NCBI GenBank assembly: GCA_021300535.1
Contig: JAJTED010000011.1
Coordinates: forward strand, 1 to 38,914
From: Planctomycetaceae bacterium
GTDB taxonomy: Bacteria; Planctomycetota; Planctomycetia; Pirellulales; UBA1268
DNA: 38,914 nt
Direction: 5' to 3'
Position numbers and translations under genes: made by a program. The notes under the pieces were generated by a model. That model saw nothing but the letters and a program-made list of their open reading frames with translations, was not told where the DNA came from and made no database searches. Positions 7,721 through 15,650 of the stretch are shown here, piece by piece (within the stretch, counting starts at the first letter, position 1; each line of letters opens with the position of its first letter).

Positions 7721-7803
7721 CGTGGCGCAAGCCTCCAGGCTTGCGAATACGCGTCGGGGGGCCACAGGCCGCATTCGCACGCTTGGAGGCGTACGCCACC
7801 GGG
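7721..7803. repeat. Inverted pair of family-A palindromes, unit 2
   Basis: Tandem copy of 7621-7703 with palindromes at 7726-7745 and 7776-7795. It ends 15 bp before the isomerase ATG, so the -10-like box of that gene directly abuts the repeat. Confidence 0.85.
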
Positions 7804-7806
7804 CGT

Positions 7807-7812
7807 TACGAT
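7807..7812 (+). promoter_or_regulatory. Candidate -10 box TACGAT (leaderless start)
   Basis: TACGAT ends 6 nt before the isomerase ATG at 7819, so the transcript would begin at or next to the start codon. No Shine-Dalgarno fits in the gap, which agrees with a leaderless mRNA. Confidence 0.35.
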
Positions 7813-7818
7813 CCAGAC

Positions 7819-8724
7819 ATGCACGCCCACGACGACATCCGCATCGGCACCGTCGTGCCCGCCCACGAGCGGACCGCGGAGGTGATCCGTCAACTGCTGC
7901 CGCACGGATTCGAAACCTTTCAGATCTCGTTCGGCATCCGCGTCGGTGACTTCGACGTGACCGGGCTCGCCGCCGCAGTCAGCGCGGTGCTCGACGCCCA
8001 TGAGCCCGGCCCACACGATCTGGCCCCGCGGGTGAGTGCGATCGGCATCTACGGCAATCCCCTCACGAGTCCTGAAGCCGTCGCCGACTGGGAGCGGCTC
8101 ATCGACTCCGCGGCGCTGTTTGGCTGCGACGTCGTGGCGGGCTTCACCGGGCGGATCCCGGGCCGGCCGGTGCCGGAGTCGTTCGGCCGGTTCGCCGCCG
8201 TCTTCGGGCCGCTGGCCAAGCGGGCCGAAGACCGGGGCGTGCGGCTGGCCTTTGAGAACTGCGAAAAGCGAGGCTCGTGGGAAAGCGGCGATTGGAACAT
8301 CGCCCACGCACCGCGGGCCTGGGACGCCATGTTCGCCGCCGTGGAGAGCCCCGCGATCGGGCTCGAATGGGAGCCGTGCCACCAGCTCGTGAGTTTCGTC
8401 GATCCGCTGCCGCAGCTGCGGAAGTACGCGGCTCGGATCTGGCACATCCACGGCAAGGATGCCCAAGTCGATTGGAACGTTATCCGCGAGCACGGCATCC
8501 GGGGCGGCGTGCAGTACATCCATCACCGCACCCCGGGCTTCGGGATGACGAACTGGACCGACCTGATCTCGACGCTCCGCCAGTGCAAATGGCGGGGCAG
8601 CATCGACATCGAGGGGTTTCACGATCCCGTGTATCGCGACGCCCTGGAGACGACGGGGCAGGTGGCGTCGCTCGACCACCTGAAGCGGTGCCGCGGCGGA
8701 GCGTTCGTGCCGAATCCCTGGTGA
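7819..8724 (+). CDS. Sugar phosphate isomerase/epimerase family (AP endonuclease 2 TIM barrel)
   Basis: 301 aa. The TIM-barrel metal site is recognisable: LAFENCEKRG (Glu), LEWEPCHQL, a WHIHGKDAQ strand with His, and SIDIEGFHDPV near the C-terminus (Glu). These motifs fit the xylose-isomerase-like barrel shared by inosose dehydratases, tagatose epimerases and endonuclease IV; the WHIHGKD form is common in planctomycete sugar isomerases/epimerases. The true substrate is unknown. No signal peptide, so cytosolic. The ATG at 7819 lies just after the repeat doublet and needs no leader. No operon partner; two 159-bp-type elements follow. Confidence 0.87.
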   Translation: MHAHDDIRIGTVVPAHERTAEVIRQLLPHGFETFQISFGIRVGDFDVTGLAAAVSAVLDAHEPGPHDLAPRVSAIGIYGNPLTSPEAVADWERLIDSAALFGCDVVAGFTGRIPGRPVPESFGRFAAVFGPLAKRAEDRGVRLAFENCEKRGSWESGDWNIAHAPRAWDAMFAAVESPAIGLEWEPCHQLVSFVDPLPQLRKYAARIWHIHGKDAQVDWNVIREHGIRGGVQYIHHRTPGFGMTNWTDLISTLRQCKWRGSIDIEGFHDPVYRDALETTGQVASLDHLKRCRGGAFVPNPW

Positions 8725-8830
8725 ATGGAACCCGGCGGAAGCCGGGGGAATGCTGCACGCGAACCCACGGCATGGAACGCCCGATGGTTTGCATGCCCGG
8801 TGTCCCCGGGTTTCCACCCGGGGCTTCTCG
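8725..8830. repeat. Family-B element, shortened copy
   Basis: The CCCGGCGGAAGCCGGG hairpin at 8730-8745 and the CCCCGGGTTTCCACCCGGGG hairpin near the right end enclose a short spacer. The A-rich left terminus is missing and the copy is about 50 bp shorter than the full form. Bases 8749-8831 recur exactly at 8931-9013. Confidence 0.85.
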
Positions 8831-8851
8831 GGTCACGCGCGTTACTCGCAC

Positions 8852-9010
8852 AAAAAGCCCCCGGCGGAAGCCGGGGGACTCCGGGTAGCATCTCTTCCCG
8901 GGTGCCACCCAATGCAGGTGTGAACCGCGAAATGCTGCACGCGAACCCACGGCATGGAACGCCCGATGGTTTGCATGCCCGGTGTCCCCGGGTTTCCACC
9001 CGGGGCTTCT
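8852..9010. repeat. Family-B element, full length (159 bp)
   Basis: Begins AAAAAGCCCCCGGCGGAAGC and ends with a CCCCGGG/CCCGGGG hairpin followed by CTTCT. The ends are imperfect inverted repeats of each other (AAAAAGCCCC / GGGGCTTCT). The stretch 8725-9112 holds no gene, only these two elements and about 100 bp of plain spacer before the peptidase stop. Confidence 0.88.
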
Positions 9011-9112
9011 CGGAACGGTGACGGGACCGATGCCCTGTTCGACAGGTCTGCAATCGGTGGAGCCCCTCGCCGCACCGGCAGAATGCACGCGTCCAAAACC
9101 GTGCCGCCGGCG

Positions 9113-11299
9113 TCAGCGGCCGGCGGCGGTCGCCGGAGCGAAGCCGCGCTTGCGCATCAGGGCGTCGGTCGCGGGATCGCGACCGCGGAAGCCACGGTAG
9201 CTCTCCTCCGGCGGGATCGTGTTGCCCACCGAGAAGACGTGGTCGCGGAGCCGCCGGGCCACGGCCTCGTCCCACGGCCCGCCCGCCTCCTGAAACGCTT
9301 CCCAGGCGTCGGCCGTGATCGCGTCGGCCCACAGGTAGCTGTAGTAGCCGGCCGAGTAGCCGTCGTCGGCGAACACGTGGAGGAACTGCGGCGTGCGGTG
9401 CCGCATCACAATCTCCCGCGGCAGCCCGACCGCAGCCAGCGTGTCACGCTCGAAGGCGGCGGGATCGGCCACGCCGTCGGCCACGAGGTGGAGCCGCATG
9501 TCGATCAAGGCGCTGGCCAGAAACTCCACGGTCCGGAAACCCTCGTTGAACCGCCGCGCCCGCTCGATCTTGGCGACGAGCTCGCGGGGCATCGGCTTGC
9601 CGGTTTCGTGGTGGAGGGCGAAGCGGTCGAGGATCTCGGGCGTCGCGAGCCAGTGCTCGAGCACCTGCGAGGGAAACTCCACGTAGTCGCGGGCCACGTT
9701 CGTGCCCGAAAGCGACGGATATTCGACGTTCGACAACAGCCCGTGCAGGGCGTGGCCGAACTCGTGGAACAGCGTCGTGGCGTCGTCCCAGCTCACGAGC
9801 GCAGGCTCGCCGGGGGCCGGCTTGGTGAAGTTGCAGTTGTTGGAGACGATCGGGGCGACCGCGCCAGCGAACCGCTCCTGGGATCGATAGCCGCTCATCC
9901 ACGCACCCGACCGCTTGCCCTTGCGGGCGAACGGATCGAAGAAGAACAGGCCGACGTGCCGGCCGGCCGAGTCCCGCGCCTCCCAGACCCGCACGTCGGG
10001 GTGATAGACGGGCACGGCCTGCGGGTCGACCGGCTCGAAGCGGAGGCCGAACAGCTTCTCCGCGGTGAAGAACATCCCTTCGCGGAGCTTGTCGAGTTGC
10101 AGATAAGGCGTGATCTCCGCCTCGTCGAGGTCGTACTTCGCCTTGCGGACCCGTTCGGCGTAATACCGATAGTCCCACGGCTCGATGCGGATGCCTGGAT
10201 GCTCCGCGTCGGCGATGGCCTGCATGTCGGCCACCTCCTCGCGAACCCGGGCCACCGCGGGCTGCCACACCGCCTCCATCAATTCCGCCGCCCGTGCCGG
10301 GGTCTTGGCCATCGAGTCTTCGAGCCGCCAGTGGGCGTGGGTCGGAAAGCCGAGCAGCCGGGCTCGCTCGGCCCGCAGGGCGAGGATGCGGGCGATCGTG
10401 GCATGGTTGTCGGTCGGGCCGCCGCCGGCGCCGCGGTCCACGAACATCCGCCACACCCGCTCGCGGAGGTCGCGGCGGTCGGCATAGGTGAGGAACGGCT
10501 CCACGCTCGAACGCGTGTTCGTGATCGCCCAGCCGTCGCGGCCCCGCTCCTTGGCCGCCGCGGCCGCCGCCTCCCGCACGGATTCGGGGCAACCGGCCAT
10601 GTCGGCTGCGGCGGCCAGGAACACCGCCTGCGTCTCCTCGTCCTTGAGCACGTTCTGCGCGAACGTGGTGAACAGCCCGGCGAGCTCCTCGTTGATGGCC
10701 GCCAGCCGCCGCTTCGCCGCGGGGTCGAGCTTGGCACCGGCCCGCACGAGGTCGGTGTATTGCAGCCAGGCGAGCCGCTGCTGCTCGGGCGTGAGGCCCG
10801 ACCGGTCACGGGCCTCGTAGACGGCCGCCACCCGCGCGAACAACTTCTCGTTCTGGATGATCTTGTCGGCGAAGGCGGCCAGCCGCGGCGCCATGCGCCG
10901 CTCGACCTCCTGCATCGCGTCGTCGTTGAGGCCGTTGCCGAACACGTCGTACACGGCGCGGACACGGTCGAACATCCGACCCGCCTGCTCGAGCGCCGTC
11001 GACGTGTTGGCAAACGTGGCCGGCTCGGGATTGGCGGCGATCGCGTCGATGCGGGCCAGCTGATCGGCCATGCCGGCCTCGAGGGCGGGCTCGAAGTCGG
11101 CCACGCGGGCCCGGTCGAACGGAGGCACGCCGCCGTATGGACCGGCCCACGGGGCGAGCAGAGGATTGGTGGCGGGCTCGGCGGCGGTCGTCATGACAAG
11201 AATCCCGGAAAGGAGCGTCGCCAGCCCGGCGACGAGGAAGACGCTTTGGCCGGAACGACCGGCCGCGCGAGAAAAAGGCAATCGAGACGGCATGAACAT
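9113..11299 (-). CDS. M3 family metallopeptidase (peptidyl-dipeptidase / oligopeptidase A type)
   Basis: 728 aa from the ATG at 11299. Zinc motif HEFGHALH (from residue 512) within TTLFHEFGHALHGLLSN, then the third ligand region EFPSQVLEHWL, and late RTPQFLHVF and GYSAGYYSYLW, all typical of the Dcp/PrlC branch. These enzymes cut short peptides. A hydrophobic segment near residues 19-36 (VFLVAGLATLLSGILVM), before AAEPATNP, suggests a signal peptide or anchor, so it probably acts outside the cytoplasm, like Dcp-type exported forms. ATG 11293 is an equally possible start; the frame is open to 11395 but that extension looks non-coding. Flanked by repeats, no operon. Confidence 0.93.
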   Translation of the reverse strand: MFMPSRLPFSRAAGRSGQSVFLVAGLATLLSGILVMTTAAEPATNPLLAPWAGPYGGVPPFDRARVADFEPALEAGMADQLARIDAIAANPEPATFANTSTALEQAGRMFDRVRAVYDVFGNGLNDDAMQEVERRMAPRLAAFADKIIQNEKLFARVAAVYEARDRSGLTPEQQRLAWLQYTDLVRAGAKLDPAAKRRLAAINEELAGLFTTFAQNVLKDEETQAVFLAAAADMAGCPESVREAAAAAAKERGRDGWAITNTRSSVEPFLTYADRRDLRERVWRMFVDRGAGGGPTDNHATIARILALRAERARLLGFPTHAHWRLEDSMAKTPARAAELMEAVWQPAVARVREEVADMQAIADAEHPGIRIEPWDYRYYAERVRKAKYDLDEAEITPYLQLDKLREGMFFTAEKLFGLRFEPVDPQAVPVYHPDVRVWEARDSAGRHVGLFFFDPFARKGKRSGAWMSGYRSQERFAGAVAPIVSNNCNFTKPAPGEPALVSWDDATTLFHEFGHALHGLLSNVEYPSLSGTNVARDYVEFPSQVLEHWLATPEILDRFALHHETGKPMPRELVAKIERARRFNEGFRTVEFLASALIDMRLHLVADGVADPAAFERDTLAAVGLPREIVMRHRTPQFLHVFADDGYSAGYYSYLWADAITADAWEAFQEAGGPWDEAVARRLRDHVFSVGNTIPPEESYRGFRGRDPATDALMRKRGFAPATAAGR

Positions 11300-11469
11300 G
11301 CGCGGGCCTGTGGGGGCGGCGATCTCCAGCCACCGAAGCCAAACGAGGGTTCGCGAAAGACTACCACATGCGGGTTTACCGAGCGGCTTCCGCATGGACC
11401 GGCACGAGCGTCACGTCATCGAGCCGATCTCGGTCAGCAGCTGCTGTTCCCGCCGGCCGTGACCGGCAC

Positions 11470-11475
11470 TACCAT
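11470..11475 (+). promoter_or_regulatory. Candidate -10 box TACCAT (leaderless start)
   Basis: TACCAT is followed by 7 nt and the ATG at 11483. No Shine-Dalgarno. Same arrangement as upstream of the kinase, SDR and cardiolipin-synthase genes. Confidence 0.35.
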
Positions 11476-11482
11476 CCGTCGC

Positions 11483-12631
11483 ATGCGATGGCGTGGCGCT
11501 TGGCAGGACGTGCGGCAGTGGTGCGGCGGGCCGGAAGGGCCCGATGCGGGTTGCCTCTGGCCGTGGCTGTGCCGCGGCATCCTCGTGGCCGCCCAGATGG
11601 CGACGGTGCTCGTCACCTGGCCGAGCTGGCATTGGCACGAAATGCCGCCGATGCTGCCCCTCCTGCCGGTCCCGCAGTTCGACGTGGGCGTGCCCCTGCT
11701 GGTCTCGCTGACGCTCGTATTCTTCAGGCCACGCGTCGGTCTGCCGCTGCACGCTGTCCTGCTCGCGTACGCGTTCGTCGCCGACCAGTCGCGGATGCTG
11801 CCGCACACGATGTCTCTCGCTCTGCTCACCGCGGCGACGGTCGGGCGGCCCGAAGGCGCGTTGATCGCCCGGGGATCGATCGTGTCGCTGTGGTTCTTCG
11901 CCGGGATCCACAAGCTCACGAGCCGCGACTTCTTCCTCGAGACCGCCCCCTGGCTGCTTGCGAACCTGGCGCCGGCCGCCGATGACCGCTGGGCGACGCC
12001 GCTCGGGATCGCGATCGGTGCGACGGAGATCGCACTCGCCGGCGGCTGTCTCGCGCCCGGCCTGCGCCGAGCCACCGCCATCGCCGCCGGCCTGTTCCAT
12101 GGCGGCACCCTCGCCGTGCTCTCCCTGGTGATGCACTGGGATCCCGGGGTCTGGCCCTGGAACGCGGCCCTCGCCGTCGCCGGTCCGCTCCTCCTCCTGA
12201 CCTGGCGCGGCCGCGGGTTTGGTGACCTCTGGCCGCAGGCGGCCCGCTGGGCCCGACGGGCCGCCGTCGCGCTGCTCGTGATTCCGGTTGGGTACTGGTT
12301 CGGCGTCGTCGACGCGCATTTCGCCCACTGCTTGTATGCGACGAACGTCCCCCGCGCATTCGTCTGCAACGCGTTCGGCCGCGTCGACATTCGCGTGATC
12401 TGCGAACAGCTCGGCGTGCAGGTGCCGCCGGCACACCGGCACTTCGACCGGCTATTTCTCGGGGTCGGCAGGACTGGGGAATGGATGGAGGTCGAGGATC
12501 CCCGCTGGATCGCCCGGCTGCGGGGATTCCGGCACCGAAAGGTGTTGTGGACCGACCTCGTGCCCCGAGACTTCGAGCTCGGTCCCCTGCCGGCTGCGGC
12601 AGCCACAGAAGGCGCAGGGCCGCCGCGCTGA
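11483..12631 (+). CDS. Multi-pass membrane protein, HTTM-like
   Basis: 382 aa. About eight hydrophobic helices fill residues 15-280, among them GILVAAQMATVLVTW, GVPLLVSLTLVFF, LWFFAGIHKL, TAIAAGLFHGGTLAVLSLVM and AALAVAGPLLLLTW. A charged soluble tail of about 100 residues follows. The FFAGIHKLTSRDFF stretch resembles the helix of HTTM / vitamin-K-carboxylase-like proteins, and that is the only family hint; the call is tentative. The tail (ICEQLGVQVPPAHRHFDRLF) has no recognised domain. The ATG at 11483 gives a sensible N-terminus; the frame is open far upstream but there it runs antisense to the M3 peptidase. Confidence 0.8.
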   Translation: MRWRGAWQDVRQWCGGPEGPDAGCLWPWLCRGILVAAQMATVLVTWPSWHWHEMPPMLPLLPVPQFDVGVPLLVSLTLVFFRPRVGLPLHAVLLAYAFVADQSRMLPHTMSLALLTAATVGRPEGALIARGSIVSLWFFAGIHKLTSRDFFLETAPWLLANLAPAADDRWATPLGIAIGATEIALAGGCLAPGLRRATAIAAGLFHGGTLAVLSLVMHWDPGVWPWNAALAVAGPLLLLTWRGRGFGDLWPQAARWARRAAVALLVIPVGYWFGVVDAHFAHCLYATNVPRAFVCNAFGRVDIRVICEQLGVQVPPAHRHFDRLFLGVGRTGEWMEVEDPRWIARLRGFRHRKVLWTDLVPRDFELGPLPAAAATEGAGPPR

Positions 12632-12793
12632 CCCGCCCCGCCATTCCCTCGGTAGCGGCCGTTTACGTTCGCCGTCCACCTGCCGGTCCGCTCATGGTCG
12701 CCGCGGTCACAGGGTTTCCCGCGCGAAGCCGACGCCGCCCGCACGGAGGTCCCGCGGCGTCCCGATCCTTCAGCGCCAAAAACCGGCCACCAT

Positions 12794-13110
12794 GTGGGGG
12801 TATTGGATCTGGCGTTTCATGGATATACGCGGTTCACCCAAGACGTCGACGTGTTCTTCGACGCGACGCCCGCCAATGCTGACCGGCTGCGGGCGGCGCT
12901 CGTTGAGTTTGGATTTCAGCCAGCCACCGTTTCGGACGACGTGCTGTTGAAGCCGGATGCGGTGGTCGCCATCGGCCTCGAGCCGGTGCGGATAGACCTG
13001 CTGGGCAGCATCGACGGCGTGACTTTCGCGGAAGCCCGACAAGCCACGGTGCGGGGCCGGTATGGGGGCATCGAGCTGAACTTCACACGGGGAGGGCAGC
13101 CCTTCCGCGA
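12794..13110 (+). pseudogene. Truncated nucleotidyltransferase (AbiEii/DUF6036-like) fragment
   Basis: The translation holds LAFHGYTRFTQDVDVFFDAT, the helix-Gly-x-Arg-x-T-x-D-x-D signature of minimal nucleotidyltransferases, then ANADRLRAALVEFGFQP and VRIDLLGSIDGVTFAEA. The usual N-terminal residues with the first GG motif are missing (the best start is a GTG at 12794 right at the motif), and the C-terminal block that normally follows (L-x-D-L-I-x-x-K) is replaced by repeat DNA after about residue 105. The open frame continues to 13681 but is meaningless there. Most likely a dead remnant of an antitoxin/toxin-type gene. The gene-free stretch around it (12632-13448) shows otherwise only repeat copies. 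Confidence 0.65.
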
Positions 13111-13173
13111 GCCGCTGATTGGGTGCCCGGGAACGCCGCACCAGCCTCACGAACCGCTCATCGGCGCGAAAAT

Positions 13174-13317
13174 GCCGGCGAACATGCTGGGGGAAGTGCC
13201 GTTGGCCGGACCATCCTTTCGAGCCTCCGCCCGTGGCCCCCCGACGGGCTGGGGAGAGTTGGTGCAGGTCAATGACGACCGAGCAATCTTTCGGGCGTCA
13301 CCCGACGAGCTGGCCCC
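13174..13317. repeat. Family-D repeat pair, left copy
   Basis: Two blocks: 13174-13219 (GCCGGCGAACATGCTGGGGG start) and 13271-13317 (AATGACGACCG... CACCCGACG). Both recur downstream of the DUF1080 gene in swapped order, at 14731-14776 and 14622-14668, nearly identical for the first block. The left copy fuses onto the broken end of the nucleotidyltransferase fragment. Confidence 0.75.
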
Positions 13318-13448
13318 AGTCCCGCCTGTTGCTCCTCGTGATCCACCTCGCTCGGCCGACGGTTGCCGGAATGCCGTTGGCTGGCATAACCTTGGTGCTT
13401 CATCCGTTCCAATGTCGCTCGATCAACGCAAGTCCAGGTGCACACCCC

Positions 13449-14522
13449 ATGAGTCCCTGCACGAGTACGTTCGTCGGCCGCGGTGTTCTGACCGTGGTTG
13501 TCGCCTGGGCGTTGGCGAGCTCGACGTTCGCCCTGCCACCCTGGAAACAAACTTTCCAGGAGTTGTACGTGGACAGCGGACCGAGATCGCTCAAGGACGC
13601 TTTCGCCGACAATGTGATCGGGAGCTGCAAGGTCTGCCACGTGAACGGCCAGGAGAAGACGGTCCGCAATCCGTTCGGTGAAGCTCTGGACACATTGATC
13701 GAGGGCAACGCCGGCGAACGCCTACAAGCCGCCGGTCGGAAAGGCGACGACGCCAAGGCCGCGGTCCAGGCCCAGCTCGACAAGGAGTTCCTAGCCGCAC
13801 TCGAAAAGGTGCTCGCACTGCCATCGCCCTCTGGTGGCGGAACGTACGGCCAGCGGATCATGGCGGGCCAGCTGCCGTTCGTGCCCGCCGCCACCGGTGG
13901 CGCTGCGTGGAACACGCTGACGGACCAGGAAAAGGCCGAGGGCTGGAAGTTGTTGTTCGACGGCAAGACGGCCGCGGGCTGGTATAGCTGGAAGACCAAG
14001 CAGCCGCTGGCACTCGGCCAGTGGGTGGTGGTCGACGGCGCGCTCACGCTGGGCAAGGACGGCGGCGACGTGTATACCGCGGAAGCGTTTGAAAACTTCG
14101 AGTTGGAACTGGAATGGAAGACCACCGGCAACAGCGGCATCCTGATCCGCGTGAATCCGGCGGCGGGCGGCGCGATCTATGACGTCGCCCCCGAGATGCA
14201 GATCGAACGTGGCATGAGCGGCAGTAAGACGGCCGCGGCGGCGCTGTACGACATCGTTCCCGTCCAAGGCGAAACAGTCATTCACGCCGACGGCTGGAAC
14301 AAGGTGAGGATCAGAATGGTCAATGGCGAAGGGACCCACTGGTTCAACGGCCACCAAGTCTACTCATACAAGATCGGCAGCGACGACTGGAACAGCCGCA
14401 TTGCCACCAGCAAGTGGAGGAAGAGCAAAGGGTTCGCCGAAACCGCCAAGGGACATATCGGGCTGCAGGACCACGGCGCCGCCGTGTCGTTTCGGAATGT
14501 CAAAATCCGCGTGCTCGAGTAG
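13449..14522 (+). CDS. DUF1080 (3-keto-disaccharide hydrolase-type) protein with CxxCH motif
   Basis: 357 aa. The signal peptide (GVLTVVVAWALASSTFA, cleavage near residue 28) points to export. Residues 30-150 carry a CKVCH motif (C60-x2-C63-H64) with a NPFGEALD context, as in a small c-type haem domain. Residues 155-357 are a DUF1080 concanavalin-like domain: EGWKLLFDGKTAAGWYSW, FENFELELEWKTTGNSGIL, DGWNKVRIRMVNGEGTHWFNG and GHIGLQDHGAAVSFRNVKIR. DUF1080 proteins act on glycans, some as 3-keto-glycoside hydrolases; many planctomycete members carry haem-like domains. The ATG at 13449 gives the signal peptide; the frame is open upstream through repeat DNA. Flanked on both sides by family-D repeats. 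Confidence 0.88.
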   Translation: MSPCTSTFVGRGVLTVVVAWALASSTFALPPWKQTFQELYVDSGPRSLKDAFADNVIGSCKVCHVNGQEKTVRNPFGEALDTLIEGNAGERLQAAGRKGDDAKAAVQAQLDKEFLAALEKVLALPSPSGGGTYGQRIMAGQLPFVPAATGGAAWNTLTDQEKAEGWKLLFDGKTAAGWYSWKTKQPLALGQWVVVDGALTLGKDGGDVYTAEAFENFELELEWKTTGNSGILIRVNPAAGGAIYDVAPEMQIERGMSGSKTAAAALYDIVPVQGETVIHADGWNKVRIRMVNGEGTHWFNGHQVYSYKIGSDDWNSRIATSKWRKSKGFAETAKGHIGLQDHGAAVSFRNVKIRVLE

Positions 14523-14621
14523 AGTCTTCGGCACCCGACGCCGGAGCGCACCGGGCCGTGGATCTGGTCAGAGTGATGGCCGCCGCTCACGGCTCGGCGT
14601 CGCCCCTTCCTGCACCAAGGT

Positions 14622-14776
14622 CCATGACGACCGCAACGTCTTTCAAGCGTCACCCGACGGGCTGCCCGCGATCGGCATCCACGGTCTCTGATCGGTGCAG
14701 GACGCGAGGCATCCACGAAGCCGACCGTCCGCCGGCGAACATGCTGGGGGGAAGTGCCGTTGGCCGGACCATCCTT
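14622..14776. repeat. Family-D repeat pair, right copy
   Basis: Contains the same two blocks as 13174-13317 but in the opposite order (14622-14668, then 14731-14776). The stretch 14523-14847 has no gene. Confidence 0.75.
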
Positions 14777-14835
14777 CACCGTCGCGCGGTCGGGCCGCCA
14801 CGACGCAGGCCATGGTCGCCCGCTTCCGGGACCGC

Positions 14836-14841
14836 TATCTT
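14836..14841 (+). promoter_or_regulatory. Candidate -10 box TATCTT (leaderless start)
   Basis: TATCTT ends 6 nt before the SDR ATG. It would drive the three-gene SDR / GH88 / OYE operon. No -35 or Shine-Dalgarno visible. Confidence 0.35.
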
Positions 14842-14847
14842 GGCCGC

Positions 14848-15636
14848 ATGGCTCGTCCCGTCATCCTCGTCACCGGCGCCAGCCGTGGCCTCGGCCGCGG
14901 CATCGCCGTGGCCCTGGCGCAGGACGGCCATGACGTCGCCATCCACTATGCCAGCAACCGCGCCGCGGCCGACGAAACGGTCGGCCTGTGCGCCGCGGCG
15001 GCCCGCGAACCCGGCCAGCGATTCGTGCCCGTGGCGGCGGAACTGGCCTCGGCCCCGGCCCGCCAGGCCTGCCTCGACGCCGTGCTCGCCGCCTACGGCC
15101 GGCTCGACGGCCTGGTGAACAACGCCGGCATCGCCCCGCGGGTGCGAGCCGACATCACGGAGGCCGACGAGGCGAGTTTCGACGAGGTGCTGGCCGTCAA
15201 CCTCCGCGGCCCCTACTTTCTCACCCAACTCGCCGCCCGCTGGTGGCTCGCACATCCCGGCGCGGCACGGCTCCCGGGCGGCTACAAGCTCGTGTTCGTG
15301 ACCTCGATCTCGGCCCATACGGCTTCGGTCGCCCGCGGCGACTACTGCATCGCCAAGGCGGGGCTGTCGATGGCCCGCGAGCTGTGGGCCGTGCGGCTGG
15401 CGGATGCGGGCGTCGACGTCTACGAGGTGCGGCCCGGGATCATGAAGACCGACATGACCGCCGGCGTGACCGACAGGTACGACGCCCTGATCGCCGGCGG
15501 GCTCGTGCCCCAGGGCCGCTGGGGGACCGGCGACGACGTCGGCCGGGCCGTGGCCGCGCTCGTCCGCGGCGACTTCCCCTTCAGCACCGGCGCCGTGATC
15601 GACGTCGACGGCGGCTTCCACCTGCGCAGGCTGTAG
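14848..15636 (+). CDS. 3-ketoacyl-ACP reductase-like short-chain dehydrogenase (SDR)
   Basis: 262 aa classical SDR. NAD(P)-binding TGASRGLGRG (residues 9-18), structural NNAG, SISAHTASV with the catalytic Ser, and Y166-x3-K170 in DYCIAKAG. The end GAVIDVDGGFHLRRL is typical. Annotated elsewhere often as FabG-like, but in this operon with a GH88-like enzyme and an Old Yellow Enzyme relative a sugar or sugar-acid dehydrogenase role (such as uronate or keto-sugar reduction) is as likely. Cytosolic. The ATG at 14848 is used because an N-terminal MARPVILVTG is canonical. The next gene starts 14 nt after its stop. Confidence 0.9.
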   Translation: MARPVILVTGASRGLGRGIAVALAQDGHDVAIHYASNRAAADETVGLCAAAAREPGQRFVPVAAELASAPARQACLDAVLAAYGRLDGLVNNAGIAPRVRADITEADEASFDEVLAVNLRGPYFLTQLAARWWLAHPGAARLPGGYKLVFVTSISAHTASVARGDYCIAKAGLSMARELWAVRLADAGVDVYEVRPGIMKTDMTAGVTDRYDALIAGGLVPQGRWGTGDDVGRAVAALVRGDFPFSTGAVIDVDGGFHLRRL

Positions 15637-15650
15637 AACAGAAACCATCC

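Noticed and set aside
8954..11482. A long plus-strand open frame running through the M3 peptidase into the membrane protein
   Set aside because: Antisense to a peptidase with an intact HEFGH motif; only the part after 11483 looks like a protein.
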